Positions 25,501 to 32,508 of a stretch of DNA of 32,967 bases are shown here, one piece after another (positions within the stretch are counted from its first letter, which is position 1; each line of letters opens with the position of its first letter). The stretch lies in the IMG/VR virus record IMGVR_UViG_3300017697_000052, positions 1-32,967 of that record; one strand, given 5' to 3'. The translations under genes and the position numbers were made by a program. The notes under the pieces were generated by a model. That model was not told the DNA's origin, made no database searches, and saw only the letters and a program-made list of their open reading frames with translations. Source of the DNA: a virus.

Positions 25501-28500
25501 AAGAAAAAATAATAGAAGCTAAGAATAAAATAGCAAGTTTAAATTCAGATTTAGCCGAAGAAACAATGACATTGTTTTCTGATGCTTTAGCAAATAAAAA
25601 CATTAAGTATGAAGAAAATAGTTTTACAAAAGTAACTGATTCTGTTAGAAGAACATTTCAAGATCTTGGTTATAAAAAAATAAAATTTAATACTGGTGAA
25701 GATGTTTTTAATTTCATAAGAGACTACAACGATGCTATTAAGTCTGGTAACTTGGGCAGTGCTTTTATAAAAGTAGGAAAAGAGGGTGTTGAAGGAAAGC
25801 TTATAGATACGAAAAGAAAAACTACTAAAAAAACTAGCTCAATTAAATACAGTAAATCTTTTAAAGATAACGTTAAAAGAAAATTTAATAACGTATCTGA
25901 AAAAGAAGCATTGCCAGATAGAGATGTATGGCCATCTGAAAACAATGAAAGAAAAGGTAAGTTAGCACTAGAAATTGCAAAATTGTACGAGGGTACTTTA
26001 GTTAGTAGCTTAAGACCTGGTCAGTTTGAAATATTAAGAAAAGAAGGACTTGTTGAGGAGTTTAAAGAAGATGCTAAAACTAATTTATCAATACATATAC
26101 TTAATTTTAATTCAGATAAAAACGATAACATACATGGTTGGATTAACTCTCAAGTAGCTAACAAAGCACAAGATGCAATTAAAGGTCTTGGTATAGAATT
26201 AGAAACACTTCCATTAGGTGAAACTGAAAAACAAATACCTGAACAACAGAGTGAAATAACAACACAGGAAAGACAAGAAGAAGAAAAAGCTTTACAAAAT
26301 ACAACATTAAAGCAAAACATATCTGTAACCGCTAAGTCAGAAACAATGACAGAGTTAAGGAGTATAGTTGGTGGTGTTTTAAATGACTTAAACATAGGTG
26401 CTAGAGAGGTTGATTCTACAAATAAAGTTAGTGACTTTGTAGCTATATTAAAAGAAAGAATACAAGGTAAAAAACCTGGTACAGCTTTTAAATTATTAAG
26501 AAAAGCTTTTAAGGTAGGTAATTCTACCATGCCTCAATACAGAGATAACTTAATAAAAAATAAAGAAGCAATACTAAAAGGTTTAACGACTAGTTATTTA
26601 TCAAGAGCTTTTCCACCTGCTATAGAAAAAAGAATTATAACTGAAGATGGTGGTACTAAGTTTGTTAAATCTGAAGAGTGGTTAAAGATACCTAAAAAAA
26701 ATATAGGTAAAAAACCTGGTTTTATAGACATAAGAAGTACTAAAGAAGAAGGTTATGAGGGTGATACTACTGGTAAGCAAGCCATGCGTAGAGTTGAAAA
26801 CATATCAGAAACTATATCTGATGAGGTTTTTCTAGCTAAGTACATAGTAAATAACAAAGTACCTCAAATGCCATCAGAGATGTTAATGCAACAGCTTGCT
26901 GGTGAAATTGGTTTAGATATATTTCAAGAAGAAATAAATAAGTTTGATGAGTTTAATGATGCTTTAGAAAAAGCTGTTTTAAAAGGTGAATCTGTAGAAG
27001 AAATAATTAATAGTGACAGATTTAAAATAATTAGCTCTTTCGTAGATAATCAAAAATTATTAAAAAATGTAATTATAGAATCTACTATATCAAACTTAAC
27101 AAAGCAACTAGAAAGAGGTACAACAAAGTATTCTATGTTTAGTGATAGTGATATCACTAAGTTAAACTTATTCTTTAATGAAACCGCAGAAATAATAAAT
27201 CAAAAAGACAAATCTCAAAGAAAAATAGATTTTTATAATCTACTAAATGATCAAGATGAATTTATTAAAGATTTCTACAAGCAAGTAGTAAGCGAAGGTT
27301 CTATGATAAAAGACAATAGAGCTTTTGGAACAGTTGTTGAAATAGAAAATAATTTAAAGTTTAAGATTGCAGTTCAAGAAAGTGAAGTTGATATAAACAT
27401 TAATAATGAAGTTTCTTCTTCCAATAGTGTTAAGGGAGATATATTTTTTAATGTAGATGGTAATAAAGATGAAGTTAAGATAATAGAGTCTAAAAGTTCT
27501 TTTTTTGATGAATTTAGTGGAGCAACGGCTGGTATAAAATCAAACGGTTATCTTGGTATTAATGCACCTAAATATTTAAAGCAAGGTACTTGGGTTGAAG
27601 AAGCACTTAAGGAAATGGGATCACCATCAGATAAACAAGGTGTGCCTTACACTAAAAAACAACAATTATCTGATAAACTTCAAAAACAATTAGATGAAAT
27701 TATAGAACAAAAAGAGTTTGAATATTTTAAAGAAAACAATAAAATAGCTGATATAATAAATAATATTTTAATTAACGTTAATTCTTCTATAAATGAATTT
27801 ATAGAAGAGTATAACAATGCTGCATCAAAAATACTAACACCTGAACAATACAAAAATCATAAAAAAACATCTTTAAAAAGAGAACAATTTATATATGATA
27901 TAGTAGAAAACGATAAAAATGTAAAAAAAGCATTAAGTAAAATAAGCAAATTAGGCGTATTTAAACCAGAAGGAAATACAGAATTATTTAATGCCGTAGA
28001 GCAATTGTATGTTAACGCTGGAGTTGATACTATAGTAATAAACAATATATTATATGCTTTAAAAGATGGAATTGATGGTTTGCAAAGAATAAGCATTGGT
28101 AAAAATGGAAATCATATTTCTCCTGGTTTAAACTTTCAGTTATATTTAAAAAGAGCAGGAGGTGGTCCTAATGTAACAAAAATAAATGGTAAGAATAATA
28201 AAGTTTATGAATTAAGAAGTTACAGCATATCAACAATATTCAAAATACCATCAAAAGATATTAAAATATTAAAAGAAAAAGAAAAAATTAATACTAATAA
28301 TATACAGAGTGCAGAAGTAGCTCAAAAATTATATAATCATTATTCAGTAAAAAATTCTTTAACTCAAGATGTACCAATGGATCCATCTTTTGTTAACGCT
28401 AACTTTGCTAATAAAAAAGCTATAATAGTAGTTGGTGGTATTGGCTCAGGTAAAACAACTATAATAAACAAAATAATTGATAAGTTAAATCTTAAGGAAT

Positions 28501-31076
28501 TAGGTTTTAATATTGTAGATGAAGATGTAGAAAGATCAAGAATACAGCAAGACAAAACTGTAAGTAAAGCTAGTGCTTATCAAAATGCAAGAAAATCTGT
28601 TAAAAAAAGATTAAATGATTTATCTAATAATGGAGATGGAATAATATATGATAATGTTGGAGGTAATAGAGATTTAACTACAAAAAAAGTTAATGAATTA
28701 AAATCCAAAGGATACGATGTATCAATGATACTGGTTGATACAAATGTTGAAATAGCTAAAAAAAGAGATTCCTCTAGAGAGAGAAGCTTAGGTGAATTTA
28801 TGGTTGAGTTTAGTAATGGATTAATTGATAGAAGAAAAGACTTGTATGCTAAAGATTTTGAAGGTAGCTTTTCTATAATTAATACAGATAATTTAAATAT
28901 AAAAGACCCATTACCTAGTAATTTCCTTGAACAAGTTAAGAGTAATATAAAATACTCTTTCAATGAGGAAGAGTTAGATAATAAATTCAACAATATAATA
29001 CAAGAAACAAAAGGTGTAAATGCTGATAAGACATTTTCAGATACAATAGCTTCTTTAAAAGGCGCAGGAATAGGTAAGTATAAATTTTTTGTACCACCAT
29101 CTGCAGATGATTTTATGGGTTTAATGTATGCTTTTATGGGTAAAGGTAAGATTGGTGAAGTTCATAAAGACTTTATTGAAGCTGCATTAAATGGACCATA
29201 CAAAAGAGGTGTTGCTGCTTTAGAATCTTCTAAGCAGAAAATGGAAAATGATTACAAAAAACTCAAGAAAAAATACCCTAAAGTTGCAAAAAAACTAGGT
29301 AAAAAAATACCTAATAGTGAATTTACTTATGATCAAGCTATAAGAGTTTATTTATGGAAATACAACAATGAGATATTTAATTCTAAACTAGAAGAAGAAC
29401 TTGGTTTAACCACTAGTGAGATTAATGAATTATTTTTCACCGTAACAGAAAGTAGAGAATTACAACAATATGCTAGAGGCCTAGGAAAACTAACTGGATT
29501 ACCAGAGGGTTATATAGAACCTAGTAGAACTTGGTTGTTAGAAACAATAGCTAGTGATTTAAATGATATATCTGATAAGGTAAGTAGAAAAAAGCATTTA
29601 GCTGAGTTTATAGCTAATAAAGAAGCCATCTTTAATAAAGATAATTTAAACAAGATTCAAGCTATATATGGTACTACATTTAGATCAGCATTGGAAGATT
29701 CTCTATATGCTATGACAAATGGTACTAGCCGTAATTTTGGTGATAATGAAATAGCTAATAGGTTTGCTAATTGGTTGAATGGTTCTGTTGGAGCTATCAT
29801 GTTTTTTAATGCTAGATCAGCTGCTTTACAGTTAATATCAAATGTAAACTACTTAAACTGGAGTGATAACAATGTATTACAAGCAGCAACTGCTTTTGCT
29901 AATCAAAAACAATTTTGGACAGATTTTACTACTATAATAATGTCTGATAAACTTAAGCAAAGACGTAAGGGTTTAAGTACAGATGTTCAAGCTGCTGAAC
30001 TAGCTAATAGCGTAGCAACTTCTAAAAGTAAGTATAAAAGTGCTTTAAGGTATTTGTTAAGAATAGGTTTTACACCTACTCAAGCTGCAGATGCTATAGC
30101 TATATCTTTTGGTGGTGCTGCTTTTTATAGAAATAGAATTAATTCAAAAATTAAAGAAGGTAAATCTAAAGAAGTAGCTGAAAAAGAAGCTTGGCGTGAA
30201 TTTTCTGATATAACCGATGCAACACAACAGTCAGCTGATGCCGCTATGATATCTCAACAACAAAGAAATCCTTTAACTAGATTTGTTTTAGCTTTTCAAA
30301 ATACTTCTATGCAATACAATAGAGTTATGAAAAAGTCTTTTTTAGATCTAATTAATAGAAGAGGTAATGACAAAGAAAACATATCAAAAATAATTTACTA
30401 TGGAGCAATTCAAAATATAATATTTAATGGCGTTCAGCAAGCGATGTTTGCTATGATATGGGGTGATGATGAATCAGATGAAAAAGAAAAACAAAGATTT
30501 TTTAATCTAGGCAATGGTATGATGGATACAATTCTTAGGGGTTCGGGTTGGAAAGGTGCTGTTGTTGCTGCTCTCAAAAACACTATAATTAGATACCAAA
30601 AAGAAGAGGCTAAAGGTAGTTTTAAAGCTGATCACTTAAATACAGCTATAACATTACTTAATGTTGCACCTTCCATAGGATCTAAATTTACTAAAGCTTA
30701 TGGAGCTTATAAGAGTAATTATTATGAAAGAGATGTTATAAAGGAAAAAGGTTATTCTTGGGATAGTCCTATATGGATGGTTTATGGAAAAACAGCATCC
30801 GCAGCTTTTAATATACCAGCTGATAGAGTTGTAAGTAAGGTAGATAATTTAGTTATGGCTTCTAAAAGTTATACTGAAAATTGGCAAAAAGTAGCATTAT
30901 TGTCTGGTTGGAGTTCTTGGTCTCTTGGGCTTAAAAATAAAGAGAATGAAATTATAAAAGCTAAGGGTAAAGAACAAAGAAAAATATTGGGCATTGAAAA
31001 AGCAAAAGAAACTAGAAGAAAAAATAGTGCTGGAAAAAGAAGAGCAAAACAAATTAGAGATGCTTTTAATAATTAA
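22506..31076 (+). CDS. Giant multi-domain ejected-type (polyvalent) protein: Zn-peptidase, nuclease-like, P-loop kinase
   Basis: This 2856-residue protein is the last of the ejection-type set. Visible parts in order: an acidic N-terminus; a coiled-coil stretch about 190-275; hydrophobic helices about 560-680 (LYTAAVISFGAEYTSELY); a zinc-peptidase motif HEFLH at 919-923 with possible third ligand E1018 or E1019 (LAEETMTLF); a candidate PD-(D/E)XK site with D1645 (KGDIFF) and E1661-x-K1663 (IIESKSS); a Walker A GGIGSGKTT at 1977-1985 followed by NIVDEDVERSR and KKRDSSRERSLGE, like zeta-toxin or AAA_33 kinases; and a long helical C-terminus ending in Lys/Arg-rich helices. Large phage and conjugative proteins with such mixes are known as polyvalent proteins, injected with the DNA. 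Peptidase and kinase motifs are clear; the nuclease is tentative; injection is inferred. Confidence 0.72.
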   Translation: MAKQQLLVDDSDQVTQDALNIIPDDLVFKQSLDETLRRFSNTNLLYEKTDELLNPSQIVKTDAPRKETPQFDLSEEEYKALPEEEVFVSDGLNYPDIQYDFEKPKPDPLISDAEIILKRNDLVKLATKNYIKSRSLNDESELSPEDKANIIVEAENLFRQELTYDNILKKAVKKARNISEEEKQKLIIADSSIKKYKADTNFKLDSINTSIENIDIKYDSLINKLTPINKEIKNIEKKQTDLKSNISNLYKQSKAELEVVNLNLKELDEQGKLIVSQEYATEEVHNAAAESLNQINLAINEGVKKRDLIINSLKQKESEVALEFNSLADSIKSNFKTIGVNEDGTEIPNSLIYNLNNLSSERKASIKAFNDIIYNSNKYSFEDELEVTQLLKELDKEYNIGTLFAKELLTSTAELAVNFGLGVKAFTFDLALKNDPLYNVKSQLLEKELDDFFQETKSAFRQPIAFRDIENAYDFADWLGHLTSTQAPQYAVLYATRGLSGIRAAKALSTATKAQQTARAAKIASANLASRHAGLSFLSMGSAGSTIRSAKQEIRNGADYSDLQLYTAAVISFGAEYTSELYTSKLISGETFKAFKTDAFKKGFVGWTKNKFKANNMIAGGLDLSGEGLSEVFAESIGSNFVDRYIYGKKDVSLFRNIDEAFISGVFMAGAIYKMPAMAHDAIKGFVPTDNLKVYNNNKKEIEKLSFNISNNELTIQEIEIAEKRISKLVMENNNLVSDVITVIDEMSNEDKRALLDVELELNEAEVELDEISNLDKIDIISLDIQSKIKTKIKDLKEKNNQIAIKYYKQLGSNKAKIIKNQAKKIYGDEVIVRSSDSLEDLQRQVELDLIEEYTYGLEEGTEPYDKAIIKAKSESEKRSIGKDAFITSVEQGANRGKDIIYINNSPELVSINVNAAAHEFLHKLLQATLKSNPSAARKISVNLKSYIDKIDKSLINDESFSKRLESYSNFYKDKIDNVKIEKEILEKLESAVYAPVIKEKIIEAKNKIASLNSDLAEETMTLFSDALANKNIKYEENSFTKVTDSVRRTFQDLGYKKIKFNTGEDVFNFIRDYNDAIKSGNLGSAFIKVGKEGVEGKLIDTKRKTTKKTSSIKYSKSFKDNVKRKFNNVSEKEALPDRDVWPSENNERKGKLALEIAKLYEGTLVSSLRPGQFEILRKEGLVEEFKEDAKTNLSIHILNFNSDKNDNIHGWINSQVANKAQDAIKGLGIELETLPLGETEKQIPEQQSEITTQERQEEEKALQNTTLKQNISVTAKSETMTELRSIVGGVLNDLNIGAREVDSTNKVSDFVAILKERIQGKKPGTAFKLLRKAFKVGNSTMPQYRDNLIKNKEAILKGLTTSYLSRAFPPAIEKRIITEDGGTKFVKSEEWLKIPKKNIGKKPGFIDIRSTKEEGYEGDTTGKQAMRRVENISETISDEVFLAKYIVNNKVPQMPSEMLMQQLAGEIGLDIFQEEINKFDEFNDALEKAVLKGESVEEIINSDRFKIISSFVDNQKLLKNVIIESTISNLTKQLERGTTKYSMFSDSDITKLNLFFNETAEIINQKDKSQRKIDFYNLLNDQDEFIKDFYKQVVSEGSMIKDNRAFGTVVEIENNLKFKIAVQESEVDININNEVSSSNSVKGDIFFNVDGNKDEVKIIESKSSFFDEFSGATAGIKSNGYLGINAPKYLKQGTWVEEALKEMGSPSDKQGVPYTKKQQLSDKLQKQLDEIIEQKEFEYFKENNKIADIINNILINVNSSINEFIEEYNNAASKILTPEQYKNHKKTSLKREQFIYDIVENDKNVKKALSKISKLGVFKPEGNTELFNAVEQLYVNAGVDTIVINNILYALKDGIDGLQRISIGKNGNHISPGLNFQLYLKRAGGGPNVTKINGKNNKVYELRSYSISTIFKIPSKDIKILKEKEKINTNNIQSAEVAQKLYNHYSVKNSLTQDVPMDPSFVNANFANKKAIIVVGGIGSGKTTIINKIIDKLNLKELGFNIVDEDVERSRIQQDKTVSKASAYQNARKSVKKRLNDLSNNGDGIIYDNVGGNRDLTTKKVNELKSKGYDVSMILVDTNVEIAKKRDSSRERSLGEFMVEFSNGLIDRRKDLYAKDFEGSFSIINTDNLNIKDPLPSNFLEQVKSNIKYSFNEEELDNKFNNIIQETKGVNADKTFSDTIASLKGAGIGKYKFFVPPSADDFMGLMYAFMGKGKIGEVHKDFIEAALNGPYKRGVAALESSKQKMENDYKKLKKKYPKVAKKLGKKIPNSEFTYDQAIRVYLWKYNNEIFNSKLEEELGLTTSEINELFFTVTESRELQQYARGLGKLTGLPEGYIEPSRTWLLETIASDLNDISDKVSRKKHLAEFIANKEAIFNKDNLNKIQAIYGTTFRSALEDSLYAMTNGTSRNFGDNEIANRFANWLNGSVGAIMFFNARSAALQLISNVNYLNWSDNNVLQAATAFANQKQFWTDFTTIIMSDKLKQRRKGLSTDVQAAELANSVATSKSKYKSALRYLLRIGFTPTQAADAIAISFGGAAFYRNRINSKIKEGKSKEVAEKEAWREFSDITDATQQSADAAMISQQQRNPLTRFVLAFQNTSMQYNRVMKKSFLDLINRRGNDKENISKIIYYGAIQNIIFNGVQQAMFAMIWGDDESDEKEKQRFFNLGNGMMDTILRGSGWKGAVVAALKNTIIRYQKEEAKGSFKADHLNTAITLLNVAPSIGSKFTKAYGAYKSNYYERDVIKEKGYSWDSPIWMVYGKTASAAFNIPADRVVSKVDNLVMASKSYTENWQKVALLSGWSSWSLGLKNKENEIIKAKGKEQRKILGIEKAKETRRKNSAGKRRAKQIRDAFNN

Positions 31077-31119
31077 ACAAAACAAGTAATAATAACATTG
31101 TACATAACTAAATAACAAC

Positions 31120-31437
31120 ATGGCTCAAGAATTAGGATCAGGAACAAATGTGGGGGTTGACGTGGATGGGGATGGTAAGCCTGACTTTCATTTAACACTA
31201 AAATCAGTGGCTATGATAGTAGCTGCCGTTTTTACATTAGGTAGCATGTATGTAAAGCTACAAATGGATATAGATGACGCAAAGCTTTTGCCACCAGCTT
31301 CTATTGATAGGACTGAATATGATTTAAAACAACAGTGGTTTGAAGATCATATAGATGACTTAGAAGAAGATGTTAAGGATTTACAGCAACACGTAGAAAA
31401 ACTAAGTGATAAACTGGCAAATAAAAAAGATAGATGA
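31120..31437 (+). CDS. One-TM coiled-coil protein, holin/spanin-like candidate
   Basis: This 105-residue protein has a single likely membrane helix at about residues 28-46 (LKSVAMIVAAVFTLGSMYV), followed by a charged helix that looks like a coiled coil (about 68-102, DLEEDVKDLQQHVEKLSDKL). Before the membrane helix is the loop DVDGDGKPD (D14, D16, D18, D22), which fits the EF-hand-like calcium motif DxDGDGxxD. The stop overlaps the start of a DUF5675-type gene (ATGA), which suggests a lysis pair: a holin, or a spanin-type protein. It could also be a small virion membrane protein. The 43-base gap before it contains no obvious terminator or hairpin. Confidence 0.6.
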   Translation: MAQELGSGTNVGVDVDGDGKPDFHLTLKSVAMIVAAVFTLGSMYVKLQMDIDDAKLLPPASIDRTEYDLKQQWFEDHIDDLEEDVKDLQQHVEKLSDKLANKKDR

Positions 31438-31901
31438 AACTAGAACTAAAAAGATTTAGCGGTCAAAGTGATACAACACTGGGTTTACTTTTCCTTGATG
31501 GAGACTTTGAGTGCTTCACATTAGAGGATGAGTATCGTGCTGACAAAGTAAATGGTGAAACTAGAATACCTGCTGGAACCTATAAGGTTGAAAAGCGTGA
31601 GGTACTTAGTGGATTAACCGAGAAGTATCGTAAGAAATATCCTTGGTTTGACTTTCACTTTATGCTTCAGGATGTACCAGATTTTCAATATGTATATATT
31701 CATATAGGAAACGATGATGATCACACTGACGGTTGCCTTTTGGTAGGTGATTCAGTTAAGTCTAATAGGTTTAATGAAGATAATAACTTAACTAGCTCAG
31801 GACCAGCATTTAAGAGGTTATATCAAAAGATGAGTGATGCTGACTTTGTCAGTATTAGCGTAACCGATTGTTGTACTGAGTGTAACTGTACTTGTAACTA
31901 A
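31434..31901 (+). CDS. DUF5675-type protein, candidate lysis enzyme
   Basis: This 155-residue protein matches the DUF5675 layout: TTLGLLFLDGDFECFTLEDE, then GETRIPAGTYKV (G41-V52), then DVPDFQYVYIHIGN and the block H90-I-G-N, D99-G-C101-LLVG. The conserved His and Cys with a 'HxGN...GCLLVG' spacing resembles L,D-transpeptidase-like folds, so an action on peptidoglycan is often supposed; this is not established. It is encoded with a TM protein in overlapping frames and followed directly by small genes (TAATG overlap), which fits a lysis cassette. The last ten residues are unusual: five Cys (146, 147, 150, 152, 154) in CCTECNCTCN, maybe a metal site. Confidence 0.75.
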   Translation: MKLELKRFSGQSDTTLGLLFLDGDFECFTLEDEYRADKVNGETRIPAGTYKVEKREVLSGLTEKYRKKYPWFDFHFMLQDVPDFQYVYIHIGNDDDHTDGCLLVGDSVKSNRFNEDNNLTSSGPAFKRLYQKMSDADFVSISVTDCCTECNCTCN

Positions 31902-32149
31902 TGGCTATCAGGAAAACAACAAAGGGAGCAGGTAGAAACTTTAGAACTACTAAAGAAGGTGCTGGTATGACAGCTAAAGGTGTAGCTGCATATAAGAGTA
32001 AAAATCCTGGTAGTAAATTAAAAACAGCTGTTACTGGAAAAGTTAAAGCAGGTAGTAAAGCTGCTGGTCGTAGAAAATCATTCTGTGCTAGATCAAAAGG
32101 ATGGACTGGTGAAAGAGGTAAAGCAGCTCGTAGAAGATGGAAATGTTAG
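31901..32149 (+). CDS. Small basic protein of marine-phage type (KSFCARS...RRRWKC)
   Basis: This 82-residue, very basic protein (Lys, Arg, Gly, Ala) has no acidic patches. It has recognisable blocks GAGMTAKGVAAYKSKNPGSK, LKTAVTGKVKAGSKAAGRRK, SFCARSKGW and the end RRRWKC. I know similar small proteins from marine T4-like and podovirus genomes, where their function is unknown. The charge suggests binding to DNA or RNA, and the two Cys may pair or hold metal. It overlaps the DUF5675 gene stop by one base. Confidence 0.8.
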   Translation: MAIRKTTKGAGRNFRTTKEGAGMTAKGVAAYKSKNPGSKLKTAVTGKVKAGSKAAGRRKSFCARSKGWTGERGKAARRRWKC

Positions 32150-32153
32150 TAAT

Positions 32154-32315
32154 ATGAAATCAAGAGGACTAGGAGATAGTATAGAAAAGTTTACAAAAGC
32201 AACTGGTATTAAAAAAGTTGTAAATAAAGTATCTGAAGGACTTAACATACCCTGTGGTTGTGAAGGACGTAGAGATGCAATGAATATTTTATTCCCATAT
32301 AACAATAAGAAATGA
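32154..32315 (+). CDS. Small conserved Cys protein (GLGD...CGC...FPY)
   Basis: The frame is open from an ATG at 32085, but that start lies inside the preceding gene. The ATG at 32154, four bases after the previous stop, gives a natural 53-residue protein starting MKSRGLGDSIEKFTKATGIK. It ends with PCGCEGRRDAMNILFPYNNK. The N-terminal helix and the CGCxxRxxxxNxxFPY tail look like a conserved small phage family of unknown role; CGC may bind metal. Its TGA overlaps the next start (ATGA). Confidence 0.75.
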   Translation: MKSRGLGDSIEKFTKATGIKKVVNKVSEGLNIPCGCEGRRDAMNILFPYNNKK

Positions 32316-32437
32316 AAAAGAAAGCAAAAAATTCTTGCTGGGCAGGCTATGTAGCCAAAGGCAAAAAGAAATCACCTAGTGGTAAGAAGACTAAGGGTGG
32401 TAAAACTAAGATGGTAAACAATTGTGTAAAAAAATAA
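32312..32437 (+). CDS. 41-residue Lys-rich peptide
   Basis: This is an open frame of 41 codons with ATG at 32312 in an ATGA overlap with the previous stop. The peptide is very basic, with about 16 Lys. It has NSCWAGYVAKGKKKSPSGK, GGKTKMVNNCVKK and two Cys. Tight coupling and codon use like the neighbours support a real gene. I know of similar Lys-rich NNCV-ending peptides in marine phages, without a role. Its stop codon overlaps the arm of the minus-strand terminator. Confidence 0.65.
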   Translation: MKKKAKNSCWAGYVAKGKKKSPSGKKTKGGKTKMVNNCVKK

Positions 32438-32460
32438 AGCCGATCGTTATGACCGGCTTT
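32436..32460 (-). terminator. Terminator for the minus-strand nrdA
   Basis: AAAGCCG (32436-32442) pairs with CGGCTTT (32454-32460), with one mismatch and two further pairs inside and the loop GTTAT. Read on the minus strand the 3' arm is followed by TTTTTTT from the run of A at 32428-32434. The nrdA stop is about 50 bases upstream of it. On the + strand no good T-tract follows. Confidence 0.75.
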
Positions 32461-32480
32461 AGTGTTGTGTATAGTATATT

Positions 32481-32504
32481 AAGTTTTCTATTAGAAAACT
32501 TTTT
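32481..32504 (+). terminator. Terminator of the late + strand operon
   Basis: AAGTTTTCT (32481-32489) and AGAAAACTT (32493-32501) form a perfect 9-bp stem with loop ATT; a run of T (32500-32504) follows. It is 43 bases after the last + gene and ends five bases before the nrdA stop codon. Confidence 0.75.
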
Positions 32505-32508
32505 ACCT

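Noticed and set aside
26095-26200. Sigma-70 region-2-like segment in the giant protein (HILNFNSDKNDNIHGWINSQ)
   Set aside because: The resemblance to 'YDPxKN...FxxWIxxxI' of sigma factors is short and there is no region 4 or -10 recognition residue set; too weak to claim.
28420-28910. A free zeta-type toxin-antitoxin system
   Set aside because: The kinase motifs are internal to a single 2856-residue frame, and no antitoxin-like gene adjoins.
32085-32153. Upstream in-frame start of the 53-residue protein
   Set aside because: It would overlap the preceding basic-protein gene by 65 bases and add a Lys-rich shadow of it; the ATG at 32154 lies four bases after the previous stop and starts with the expected small-protein N-terminus.
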